Source: Amanita rubescens
Lineage: Eukaryota; Basidiomycota; Agaricomycetes; Agaricales; Amanitaceae
Direction: 5' to 3'
DNA length: 64,000 nucleotides
NCBI GenBank assembly: GCA_015039365.1
Contig: WION01000208.1
Location: 1-64,000 of the forward strand
Of the stretch, positions 23,701 to 33,144 are shown piece by piece. Under the pieces are notes generated by a model that made no database searches, had not been told where the DNA came from, and saw nothing but the letters and a program-made list of their open reading frames with translations. The position numbers were made by a program, and so were the translations under genes. Within the stretch, counting starts at the first letter, position 1. Each line of letters begins with the position of its first letter.

Positions 23701-24297
23701 TCCTATATCCTCAAATGTGCGCGTGTTCCATCCGTGATCTGTCATCTGTGATCCTTTGTGTGACGTTAAATATCTGATGACGAGATCTTCTTCCCATTCA
23801 GGCATAGCTATTCTGTCAATCTGTTGACAGATGCTCCGAAGTGATGCCTTGATCTTGTCCTGTTCAGAGTCTCGGAACTCTAGAGTCTTTTCTCTCCAAT
23901 TTACGTCAGGGTTATGCTTCTCTAGCCAAGGAAGCCCCAGTATCATCGTTTGTTTTCCTATTGCTGATACGTAAAACCATTCGGTCATGCGTTTTCCATT
24001 CATTTCGAAGGTGATAAGACATTGTTCATCAATTTCTCCTTCTTTGTTTATGGTGCCATCAACGTTATAAACTCTAATTGGTCGTGAAGTTTTTCGTTTT
24101 CTCCATTTGTGTGCTATCCTTTTGTCGATAAATATCCCTTCGGCTCTGCAGTCGATAAGGGCAACAAGATTTTCAGTGTTGTTTTCGGTTTCAACTTTGA
24201 TAGGGACAGATAATCTTTGTTTTGAAATAGATTGTACTGTTACATGAGATATATCGAGAGTCGAATCTGATGTTTCTGGAACTTCATCCACTGTCAT
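20701..24297 (-). pseudogene. Gypsy Pol with chromodomain, one nonsense codon
   Basis: The frame from the ATG at 24297 carries retropepsin (ALIDCRAEGIFID, ILGLPWL), reverse transcriptase (KLRPCQDYRYLNEYT, FFGLRNSPATFQ, YMDD), RNase H (QTDASDHAIGAVLMQ), integrase (HPTAAPL zinc region, DFITDLP, SDRGPQF, HPQTDGQTERYN) and a C-terminal chromodomain (FLVKWKGYDTSENTWEPENN). A TGA at 23209-23211 replaces Arg in the reverse transcriptase core, reading LDI-stop-WGYNN, while the frame is otherwise continuous. The protease loop is DCRA where D-S/T-G-A is expected, so protease is also probably dead. Chromodomains of this class guide integration to modified histones. Confidence 0.9.
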
Positions 24298-24308
24298 GAG
24301 TCCCACTG

Positions 24309-26060
24309 TTAAAAATCCTCGTTATCGTCGGCAAGAGATAGTAATAGATCATTCTTTTTGTCGATTGACATCCCTTTCATCAGCGCTCGGATGTTCTTGG
24401 TGTAATTTGGTTTAGACTCTCGGACTTCTTCTTCTTCCCAATTTCCGTCACCATCATCTGATGTGGCTCGAATGTGACGTTTGGGTGTGAATCCTCTTTT
24501 CTTTCCTCCTTTAAATCTTCCTTTCCCTTTGTTTCTTTTCTTCTTTGGGCATTGCCCTGACATGTGTCCTTTGATTCCGCAGATGAAACATAAACCGTCT
24601 TTAATATAGCGTTCTCTTTCTTCCTTGGACATAGATCTGATCATAAGCTCTAATTCTGGATCTTCATCCTTTTCTAGATATTTATGATCAATCTGCATTG
24701 CCCAAGATTCGTCGTTGTGAGAGGATGATGAATGACCGTTTCCAGATCGAGGTGAATAGGCATATGAACGGGTTCGGATGTTGTCGAGTTTGATAGCTAT
24801 GTCGTACCAGTCTTGTAACGTTTTTGGGTTCATGAGCATTGCTTTTTCGAACTCTGGTGCTGTAAGTCCTTTTCCGAACATATGGAATGCTGCTTCTCCT
24901 TCGATTCCGGCTTTCGTAATTTGTTCCTTGAACTGATTTACATAATTGGGTAGGGTCATCTGTTTCTTTCCTTTCATAGATGATCTGTTTTGTAGATTGA
25001 GAATTTTCGTGTATGCATTTCCACTTGGATCAACTTCTCCCCAATCTGTCAAGAATGACAGTTTGAATGCTTCCCAATCATCAAATAAAGCAGGTCTCGT
25101 GATGCCTCCTTCAGTGGTGGCGCGAGATTTTCGTAATTCTGCTAATTTATTCTTTTTCCACTGTCTGGCTCCATCCGAGATCTTATTCAGGGCGGCAAGG
25201 ATTTTTAAACGGTCTGTGTTCATCCGTTCAGGGTTCATATCAAAGAAGATTTCGATGTCTTCTATGAACGTGTTGGCATCCTTTCTGGGTGCAGGGTCTG
25301 TACTTCCTCCAGACATTCTTGGTGATGGTGGGGGTGATGGATCTCTGCGTGGTGGAGTTGGGTCGGGTTTAGGTTCGTCTACTTCGATTCTGTCAGAGTC
25401 AAATGGGTCTTCTTCGTCCTTTTCTTGTTTAGGGTTCGAAGGACCTGGTTCGGGTTTGGTTGGTTGTTGGGCAGGTGTTGGTGTCGTTCCAACTGAAAGG
25501 TCACTGAGAAAATCAAGGGATAGATCGGGTTCTTGATCTGTATCTCCTTCTTTCTCGGATTCACTATCGTTTAGGCCAAAGTTTGCTTTCTTTTTGCCTT
25601 TTGTAGTTGTCGATGTGGGAAGGAGAGTTCTCGGTCTTAAGTTCTCTGGTAGAGCGTCAACAGTCCCTTTTATCCAAGTAGGGGTGTTGAAGTATTCGTT
25701 AGGGACAAAGTCTTGTGTTTCGGATGCTATCCAACGTTCTGTGAGGTGATCGAATCTGATGTGCTGTTCCTGAAGATATAGATCTGCGAAGTAATAGTAT
25801 GATTCGTTCGGAGGTCTAGTTTCTTTTTGTGGTATCCAGAATTCTTGTTCTTTAACTGGATTTCCTCCTAAATCTTCCCAGATTCGTTTTGCACCGTTTA
25901 GTCTGACGTAGTATCCGTCAAGAACGTAGTTCCCTTTACGATCTCGTGTAGCTCTATTTGGTGGAGCTCTCCAATCCGTTTTGACAACGTGGCCAGTAAC
26001 CTACGGGCTGGCTTTCCGGAAGTTCGTCGAAGTGTATGTTATCAAATGCCAATGAATCGA
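24309..26060 (-). pseudogene. Gypsy Gag
   Basis: The visible Gag frame reaches from about 25995 to the stop at 24309. A one-base insertion near 25995 separates it from the first ~20 codons (IDSLAFDNIHFDELPE) beside the LTR, and no clear ATG remains there. A retrotransposon Gag-like helical region (DANTFIEDIEIFFDMNPER) is near 25270. A CCHC zinc knuckle, CFICGIKGHMSGQC, is followed by a KKKRNKGKGRFKGGKKRG basic patch. Gag normally builds the particle and binds RNA. Pol starts 11 nt after this stop in another frame, suggesting reinitiation. Confidence 0.8.
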
Positions 26061-26076
26061 TGTTCAGGCTTATTGA

Positions 26077-26091
26077 TAAGTTCGACTTAAT
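26077..26091 (-). promoter_or_regulatory. Candidate self-priming site of the Gypsy element
   Basis: On the minus strand, two bases after the 5' LTR, lies TAAGTCGAACTTA. It is the exact complement of TAAGTTCGACTTA at 26292-26280 in the LTR, where transcription should begin. No tRNA 3' end fits. This is the arrangement of Tf1/sushi-type elements, which prime from the folded 5' end of their own RNA. The motif is itself nearly palindromic, so chance is not excluded. Confidence 0.55.
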
Positions 26092-26549
26092 TGTTACGAA
26101 CTCGTTAATCTCAACCTAAGTTGCAACGACAACTCTAGTCACGATTACAAGTCTTAAGTCAAACGTTAAGATTATAAGTTCAATACTAAGTCAGGACGTT
26201 GACTTAGGATCTGAGGACGATTGTGGTAGATGAGTTAAGAGTAAGGTTATATTGCCAGACGACAATAAACTAAAACAGCTAAGTCGAACTTAGGGTTCGA
26301 CTCTAGAATACATGAAGTACTTATACTAGCAAGTACAAAGAGACGTACTAATTAATGAATAAAGGTAAGTACGAATGTAGGTATAAGGACGGCGTCATAT
26401 GTGGAATAAGGAATGGTATAAGTAAGTAAACGAGCTTGTCCATACGAATCGAGCATAAGGGGTGAGACGGATAAGGTATGCATAAAGAAAATGAACATGT
26501 CCGACGTGTCATGTAAGCATAATGCGGGAGTCCGTACCGTGTTGTAACA
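26092..26549 (-). repeat. 5' LTR of Gypsy element
   Basis: A 458-bp LTR with TG/CA ends. On the minus strand, TATAAG begins at 26325. About 30 nt downstream lies CCCTAAGTTCGACTTAGC, the likely RNA start region. Confidence 0.93.
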
Positions 26550-27269
26550 CCCCAGCTCTCTCGCACGTGCACCCCAGCTCTTTTGCACATGCACCCCAGC
26601 GCTCTCTCTCGCACCTGGGCCCCAGCTCTCTCTCACACCCCAACTCTCTCACACATCCGATTCCCAGCTCTCTCGCATGCGCACCCAGCTCTCTCCATAG
26701 CTCTCTCTCTTGTGCACACCCCAGCTCTCTCGCAGGACCCCATAGCTCTCTTATGTACCCCGCTCTCTGTCAAGACTGCTCAGGACCGGTCAGGACCAGT
26801 CCAGACCGGTCTGAGACCGCTTTCAGTCCGAGACCGGTCAGGACTGGTCCAGGACCGATACAGGACTGCAGTCCTGTCCTGCTGCAGTCTCGGTCCTGTC
26901 CTCTGGCTTTTGGAGGATTCAGTCCTCGGTCCTGTCCTCGGTCTTGCCCTCCGGGGCCAAAAGACAGGACAGGACAGGACTCTGCAGCACTATGCAAGGA
27001 AGAAGGCATCAAGCCTTTGCAACTGATTAAGTTTGTACGCAAGCGTTGGGGTTCAATGTACGATCTGGTTCAACGTGCAATTATAAATAAAGCGGTGCAT
27101 AGTTTTGATCATGGGCGCTCATTCATCCAGCTTACATCACCTCACAGGCAATTAACAAATTCTGTGTTGTTGCCGACGCATCTGGTAAGGTACCAAAGCT
27201 CAAGAACAAGTTCTATGAAGATTACCGTATTGCAAACCAAGAATGGGGTCTGTTGCGATGTTTCAGGAT

Positions 27270-28138
27270 TTTGAGTGGGTGTCTGAGATGAGGTATGGGG
27301 AATAGGTGAGTTTGATAAGCTTGTAGCTCGTCCGTTTCTCGATGGATTTCCTTCATTTAGGACTGGATTTTTAGCGTTTTCGAGGCTCTTTCCGGACGCG
27401 TTGACCGTTTTATGATTGGCGTCCTCGTTCGTCGGCAGTGCGACGTTCTCTGTAGAAGTGACCACTTTTGAGGGTTGATTGTTGTTCCTGTAAGTCTCCC
27501 CTTCAATCAAAGTCGTCTCTGGGGCTAAGGCACTTCTTTTGTCGAAGTATACATCGCGTTCAACAGTTACAGCACGTCGATCCTCCCAGTAGATGCGGTA
27601 CCCCTTTGATTCCTCGTCATAACCTATGAAGCGGCCATCTTTGACTTTGGAGCCTAATTTGGAACTGTGGGTTCGTTTTACCCATACACGGCAACCCCAT
27701 TCATGGATATCCGACAGGTCCGGACGGTTTCCAGTTGCCATTTTGAGCGGTGTCTTGGAATCCGGCAGTGCTTTTGTGGGAACGCGATTGCGTAACCAGA
27801 CAAGGTGAGCAGCTGCTTCTGCCCATAAGGATTCGGGGAGTCCTGACGAAGCTAATAGGGCTCTGATCCCCTCTCCGATGGTGCGATTCGCACGCTCGGC
27901 TTTCCTGTTGGACTGTGGACTATCATGGACCGTCAGGTGACGAGCAGTTCCGGCTTGTTCGAGGTGGGCTTTGAAGGCTGCGCCCGTGAATTCTCCTCCT
28001 CGGTCTGTACCCAGAATCTTTATCCTTCCATCATGTTGCATCTTAACCCATGCCTCATAAAGTTTATAGGCTTGGAATGCTTCCGACTTTTTGTGAAGGA
28101 AGTAGATCCGTTGCTCGTGAGTGTATTCATCTTGAAAT
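27270..28138 (-). pseudogene. Copia-4 integrase, C-terminal part
   Basis: This continues the previous frame after the solo LTR: QDEYTHEQRIYFL, then LGTDRGGEF with the second catalytic Asp, SPQSNRKAERANRT with the Glu, and WGCRVWVK/RFIGYD of the integrase C-terminus. The first hundred residues of the post-integrase linker follow. It then runs into hAT exon sequence at 27269, where the reading frame continues by chance for about 40 codons. Confidence 0.85.
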
Positions 28139-28815
28139 TGTAAGGACGGTGATCCTAATTGGGACGGAGCCCGGGAACTAAGCCGCGGACAGGGAAGGAC
28201 GGAGTATAACGGAGTCCGGGACGTAGTGGGGAAAGGCTAGGCTTCAGTGTGCAAGCTGCGCCGTGCTAACATACGTCTTGCCTAAACTTCTGGAGAACGC
28301 TCTGGAGTCCGGGATGGAGTCCGGGACCGGAGTCCGAAGGGCGAGCGGTCTGGATGAGGTCTTAGACAATGAAAGACAGGGAGTCAATACAAGTTGGGGC
28401 ACAATCCAAGTCGATATTCGGACTACTGTATGAGTACAAGTGAGGCCTTATATACGTAGTCCGACAAGGGGAGTTATGGCCGTGTTCTGATGAGAACAGG
28501 AAACTATGGAGATATGGAACAGGAAGTGGAGTAGAGCATATGGTATGAAGGGATAATGATACCAGTGATACCCGAGATGAAACAAGAGGTGAAACAAGTA
28601 TGGAAAATACGTAGAAAGGAACTTAGCGAATATGCACGGAGTTGTGACGGAGTTGTGACGGAGTCCGTCACGGAGTTTGTCACGGAGTTTTCGGAGTTTT
28701 GGCATAGGCTTGATATGAGATGCGACATGGGTGGAAAGTGGTCATGGGTATAGTCAGGAGTCCATCGGGGTCCGAGGTCACGGAGTTTGGGTGGAGTCTG
28801 GAACGGGATATGACA
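28139..28815. mobile_element. Solo LTR, 677 bp
   Basis: The sequence starts TGTAAGGAC and ends ATATGACA (TG...CA), flanked by the 5-bp duplication GAAAT (28134-28138 and 28816-28820). Removing it with one duplicate rejoins the Copia-4 integrase frame (YYILF-QDEYT). It contains tandem GTGACGGAGT units near 28643-28690. No partner LTR of this family is in the window. It was probably left by recombination between the two LTRs of a full element. Confidence 0.88.
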
Positions 28816-28820
28816 GAAAT

Positions 28821-30532
28821 AAGATGTAATACTTCTTCCCTTTCAGAGATGCAGTCTCCGTAGGTCCCCAAAGGTCCGAAACGACCTTATCGCCATATCG
28901 TTTTGCCCGATCACTGGTACTCAGTTTCGGAAATGGTCGGCGTGGTGCTTTTCCCTCAATACATCCGGGACAGGTTTCGGCTTTAGAACCTGTGTCAAGG
29001 TCTATTCCAGTGATGGTTCCTTCCTTGACCATACGACGTAAGTCATCGTTATTGATATGTCCCATTTTTCGATGTAATTCATTGATAGACATCTTTCCAG
29101 ATACGGCGAGAGCTAAATCCGATCCGGGTGAGCCATTTGTGGCAATGGATACCCGATATAGGCCGTTGACTAAGGGAATTTGCCCAATAGTGCGACGTTC
29201 GGGTTTGGGGGTGTGAACGGTACAGATTCCGTCTTCCATATTGACAGAGAATCCTTTCCGGTCTATGGTTCCAACAGAGATAAGCGTGAAGGCGAAATCG
29301 GGTGAGTAATAGACGTCCTTCAATGTTACTCTTGTCGGCTGATTGTTTTCTCCCATCGGGAGGATTATCTTTAGATCACCGCGGCCGGTGGCTTGTAGGG
29401 TAACGCCATTAGCCGCTTTTATATCTTTGGGTTCGATCGTGACAAAATTGATTAGATCGGAGCGGTTGGGAGTGAAGTGACGGGTAGCGCCGCAGTCGAT
29501 GATTGCGCTGCAGCTGGCCGGATACGTGGCAAGGGCTTCGAGAGGTTCCGTGGGGCAGCAGGTGACGGCGAGGGATACGTCCTTGTTGTCAGTGTCGTCC
29601 GTGGACGCTACATTCGCTTTCCCAGTATGTTTCCTCTCCTTTTTGCCGTGATCCTTCTGATCATCCTTCTTTTTATCCCAGGGTGCCTGTCCCTCTTTTC
29701 CGCCGCCTTTCATGAAGCAATCCTCCCGTTTGTGCCCGTCGCGTTTGCAATTGGTGCATTTTATGTTTTTCTTCTCAGCACGCTTCTTCATGTGAGCAGC
29801 AACCATCGCCGCGTTTTCGGCGGCTTTATCAGCTTCTTTGTGAACCTTTTGTTCGTCGGCCTCTTCGTGGATGGCCACGATTATTTGATCACTGGTGAGT
29901 ATTTTTTGATTTACTCGTGCTGTGGCGCTGAGAGTTTGTAGGAGCGAGCGGTAGCTGGCAGGGAGAGATTTTCGGATCATGGCGGCGAATGACTGGTCTG
30001 ACATCGGAGCGCCCATCCCTTCGAGTTGTTCCTTCAACTCGGACATGGTGGCGAGGTGTGTGCGTACATCGTCATCCTCGAGGCAGATCTTATTCTGCAT
30101 TTTCGCCAGAAGGCTGACTTGGATTAGATCACCCTTTTTCTCCATGATCGACACAAGTTTGGACCAGACTTTGGCAGCAGAGGCTTCATTTTTGACTTGG
30201 AGGAAGAGCGATTGACCGATTGTCTCGTAGATCACCTCCCGGACCGATGCCTCCTTTTGTTCAAATTGGTCAACCTCTTTCTCGATCTCATCGATCTGGG
30301 TTGAGGTGAGTTCCATCGTGCTTCCTTTCCTGTAAACCTTATCGGATTTGGTTTCGATCTCGGTTGGTTTCCGCGCAGTCCCCGACACATGACGCTTTAG
30401 CCCTTTATGGGTGAGGGTATTCATTATCCTCTCCCGGTATGTGATCCAGTTGGATCCGTCGTCCTTGAGCTTCGGAAGCTTGAGGAGTTTAATGGCATCT
30501 GTAGTTGACATGGTGGTAGACTCGGGGCCCAT
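28821..30532 (-). pseudogene. Copia-4 Gag, protease and integrase N-terminus
   Basis: The frame starts at the ATG inside the primer-binding site (MGPESTTMS). Gag has a UBN2-like body and a CCHC knuckle CTNCKRDGHKREDC. Protease has IIDCGATRHFTP, the DCGA form seen in some Copia families. The integrase zinc region follows (ELHRKMGHIN, CPGCIEGKAPRRPF) and the first catalytic Asp is in VVSDLWGP. The frame is cut at KKYYILF by the solo LTR and resumes at 28138. About 570 residues are intact before the break. The polyprotein cannot be completed here. Confidence 0.88.
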
Positions 30533-30536
30533 AACC

Positions 30537-30791
30537 TGTTGGCAGAGAAGGCGAGATCTTAGGGATAAAGCCTCAGTTATTGGTAAAGAGCTAATATTGG
30601 TATAATCTACCTTAGGGATAAACTAAGTAGAGTAAGTATGAGGTGTAGACGAATATATAAGATGGTACTCATGCCTCAGTTATTGGTAAAGAACTGAGGC
30701 GTCGTAGACGAACATTCGACGTATAAAATAATCGGAATAAACAAGTGCAAATAATGGACTTAGCGGTATAACGCGGGCTCGTACTCCAACA
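30537..30791 (-). repeat. 5' LTR of Copia-4
   Basis: A 255-bp LTR with inverted TGTTGG/CCAACA ends. It contains a repeated CCTCAGTTATTGGTAAAGA motif (near 30571 and 30674). Confidence 0.8.
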
Positions 30792-31839
30792 GATATGCGA
30801 GGTCCTTGCGGTATGGACTCAGTTCCAGAGTGCTATCCTTTTCTTAAACCCAATGTAGGAACCTCGTAGCGCTCAAGCAGAATTCTTGTCGGCATCAAAT
30901 CCTACTGTTTCAAAGGTGTTACCGATCCTTGAATGCCTTCGAACCAGATGGGAGGTGTTTGCTTCGACGCATAAGTTTGCTCCAGTCAGAGACGCTATTG
31001 AGGCTGGATTAGCAAAAGTTGGGAAGTGGTACAAGGATATAAGGAAGAACGATATGGTTTTTGTTTGCCTTGGTACGTACAATATTGATAATGCTTTTCT
31101 AAGGCCCCGATGATCATTGTGCTTCAGCCTTAGACCCATCCATCAAGCTCAAGTACTGCAAATCCAAGTGGAACGACAATGACTTTGAAGAAGGGATGCA
31201 GCTACTGAACAAAGTGGTAAGTAGCCGTCATTCCTATTGAAATCTTATGAGACTAAGCTGGTTATGTTATGCTAGTTTGACCGCTATGCTGTACAATCAT
31301 TAAGGTCCAAGGCGAATGCATCAGCCGCTCCAGATTCGGAAAAGGCCTCGCAGCAAGTTCCAGTCAAGCGGCGTGGATACGGTGCTAGCTTTCTTCAAGC
31401 TACAATTCAGAAGCGAGCTGCGGTTGAATCGGTTAACCAGGACCCTCGTCAAGAACTGCGTGAATACTTGGCGGCACCACTTGACGATGGCACTGAAGAT
31501 GTTGTACGTTGGTGGGGGGTGAGTGAATCGTTCGTATGAATTTGCCTTTAGTTATCATGCTTCAACAGCATCACCAGAGCAGCTATCCTACACTGGCCTT
31601 GATAGCTTGAGACTATCTAGCTATTCAAGGTTCATCCGTTCCAGCAGAGCACGCTTTTTCATCAGCAGGTCTCACAGATACTGTGCTACGCAATCGTCTC
31701 TTGCCAGAACGTCTTGGAGCGATACAAATAGTCAAAAGTGGCTATAAGAACGGCTGGATAAAGGCCTCTGAAGAGGCTGAAAGCATGGAGAGGCATATAT
31801 TGGTGTAGATAGACATGTTCGTTATCTACTATGGCCAGG

Positions 31840-32021
31840 TAAAAAAATTTACCTTTCTGTTCTCGGTTCGAACTGGAACCGAACTGGAACCGAACTGGAA
31901 GAACCGGTTCAGTCTGTTCGGTCCTGGTTCTGGTTCAGTCCTAGATGCCTGGCAGCGGTTCCGGTTCTGGTTCTGGCCAAGAGGCTGAAGAACCGGACTG
32001 AACCGAACTTCGGCATCGCTA
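31840..32021 (+). repeat. Probable right terminal region of the hAT element
   Basis: GGTTC/GAACC-rich sequence ends in CGGCATCGCTA at 32021. Its complement, TAGCGATGCCG, has the TAG-start form of other hAT ends such as the one at 15199. The host-gene frame starts directly after it. I could not find the matching left end or an 8-bp duplicate of CACGAACC, so the boundary is an inference. Confidence 0.5.
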
Positions 32022-32825
32022 CACGAACCCAGACGTTCCTTTGAATAGTTCGGTGAGAATGATTAAGTTCTTCACTAGGTCATCTCTTCACATATTGAGC
32101 AGGAAGCATATGCAACCACGACTCGTGGCCGGAGTCACATCTATTCCCTTGAGATGTTGATTCACGAAGCAGGTTATCCTCTCTATATGCCTACGCCATC
32201 CAGAGGTCTTCCAGCAAGATACTTGAGGAAAGGAGTAAGAATCGGTGATGTCGGTCTAGTAACCGCAAATGGGGCTTTCGACTTTCTATTCAACACTTGT
32301 CAACACGATGATCCGTCGGATGCTGGAGTTAATCCATCGATACTTCCAGACGGCTTTGAATTGCTCAAGCCAATAATCAGAGCTAACGGTGGATTTGATC
32401 CTGGTATATATCTGACCAGCCATGATGTCAGTGAAATCTGTGATCATAGTTCGTAAGTATGACAAATTGTACCGTGCAGGTCATAGGTCATTTACGGAAG
32501 CAGTTCTAGATCATCTGCTTTTCAATGTTCAACCAAAGGAGCCGTCCTTGCTTTGCCTATGGGCGCCACTGTTTACGAAGCAATGAATGTTCGCCATTTC
32601 CAGGCGCATGCTGCCCGTCATGCCGCACGTTGGTACAAGTATGCGCTGAATGAAGGTGGCAGGGATATCTCCAATGGATCCCTTTACCTTGTCACAGAAT
32701 GTACCAAATCCATGAAGTGGGGTATTTCAGTCTTCTATGCAAACCCGACAGCGAACAATGACCATCACGTCATTTTCGACAGAGGATCGTGTCAATGGGA
32801 ACTTAACCGGGGCAAGGTAGTTGCG
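32022..32825 (+). pseudogene. Uncharacterised Agaricomycete-type protein gene, both ends lost
   Basis: Three exons are visible: 32022-32052, 32103-32452 and 32503-32825, with two 50-bp introns (GTGAGA...GAGCAG, GTAAGT...AAGCAG). The protein reads RSHIYSLEMLIHEAGYPLY, KGVRIGDVGLVT, GAFDFLFNTC, then GAVLALPMGA, AARHAARWYKYA and GSLYLVTECTKSMKWGISVF. From general knowledge, this pattern belongs to a large mushroom family of unknown function. The first exon begins exactly at the hAT right end, and the last exon is cut at 32825 by the Copia-3 LTR (TTGCG before it). I cannot find the missing 5' and 3' parts in the window. Confidence 0.68.
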
Positions 32826-33128
32826 TGTTGACGTGTGAAAACCTGAAGGTCTATCTGTAAAGATAGATATGTCTCAGTCCTTCAGATACGAAGACTTGTT
32901 CTATTACCTGTAAAGATAGATATGTCTAAACTAATGTTTAGTAGGTAATATATAACATAAAAGAGTGGTATCATACCTCAGTCCTTCAGATACGAAGACT
33001 GAGGTACACGAAGAAAATACGTGTCCAAAAGAGCGTATTATGTAAGTAGGAACAAATAGTGACAAATAATAGAATAGCGGCTATGCTCGACTGAAAAGAT
33101 ATAAGTAACGAACGTACGAATTTCAACA
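32826..33128 (-). repeat. 3' LTR of Copia-3
   Basis: A 303-bp LTR with inverted TGTTGA/TCAACA ends. On the minus strand it is preceded by a GAGTGGGCG polypurine tract. It contains repeated CTGTAAAGATAGATATGTCT and TCCTTCAGATACGAAGACT motifs. Confidence 0.82.
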
Positions 33129-33144
33129 CGCCCACTCAGGCGAG

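Larger units (their letters stand above)
15941..26549 (-). mobile_element. Gypsy chromovirus LTR retrotransposon, inactive
   Basis: The LTRs are 26092-26549 (5', 458 bp) and 15941-16392 (3', 452 bp), with TGTTAC...GTAACA ends. The CCCCA target duplication is at 15936-15940 and 26550-26554. The LTRs differ by a 6-bp TAAAAC indel and a few bases. Order on the minus strand is gag, protease, reverse transcriptase, RNase H, integrase, chromodomain, third ORF, polypurine tract GTAGGGGAGAGCTAG, 3' LTR. There is a frameshift in gag, an altered protease active site and a nonsense codon in reverse transcriptase. A TIR element is inserted at 18107-20586. Confidence 0.93.
15199..26992. mobile_element. 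Non-autonomous hAT element (MITE-like) inside the hAT transposase gene
   Basis: The ends are exact inverted repeats TAGTGCTGCAGAGTCC (15199-15214 and 26977-26992). The 8-bp target duplication TGCAAGGA flanks them (15191-15198 and 26993-27000). Removing the element and one duplicate restores the host frame as VCKEEGIKP. Without the Gypsy insertion it is about 1.18 kb. It is filled with GACCGGTC-type motifs near the ends and CTCTCTCGCACCCCAG simple repeats in the middle. It encodes nothing and must have moved with another hAT's transposase. Confidence 0.9.
27270..30791 (-). mobile_element. Copia fragment (Copia-4) with one LTR only
   Basis: The 5' LTR is 30537-30791 (255 bp, TGTTGG/CCAACA ends). 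On the minus strand it is followed by the initiator-Met half-tRNA site GGTTATGGGCCCCGAG. Gag, protease and most of integrase follow. The copy stops in the linker after integrase at 27270; reverse transcriptase, RNase H and the 3' LTR are missing. Flanking hAT exon sequence is nearly continuous (TTTCAGGAT left, GATAT right), so the loss looks like incomplete integration rather than a later wide deletion. A solo LTR interrupts it at 28139-28815. Confidence 0.82.
4520..31808 (+). pseudogene. hAT-family transposase, multi-exon, interrupted by three nested insertions
   Basis: The ATG at 4520 opens a low-complexity N-terminus. The frame is split at 5143/13471 by a Copia element, at 15198/27001 by a hAT MITE, and near 27269/30792 by a Copia fragment. 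Exons after the Copia are 13471-13574, 13627-13823, 13878-14295, 14352-14579, 14640-14758, 14813-15098 and 15149 onward, with introns of about 50-60 bp. A BED-like zinc finger (HICQLCRKIG, then SSLRTHIRR) spans exons 2-3. The catalytic-core motifs LTFDLWTSRPYDPYLGITAHY and IGWCTADNASVN follow. The C-terminal hAT dimerisation region (WWG, AEHAFSSAGLT) is near 31500-31700 and carries an in-frame TGA where related proteins have Arg. The enzyme is inactive here. Confidence 0.82.

Noticed and set aside
26522..27274. 250-codon plus frame joining MITE and hAT sequence
   Set aside because: It crosses the MITE end at 26992; only the part after 27001 is real hAT exon.
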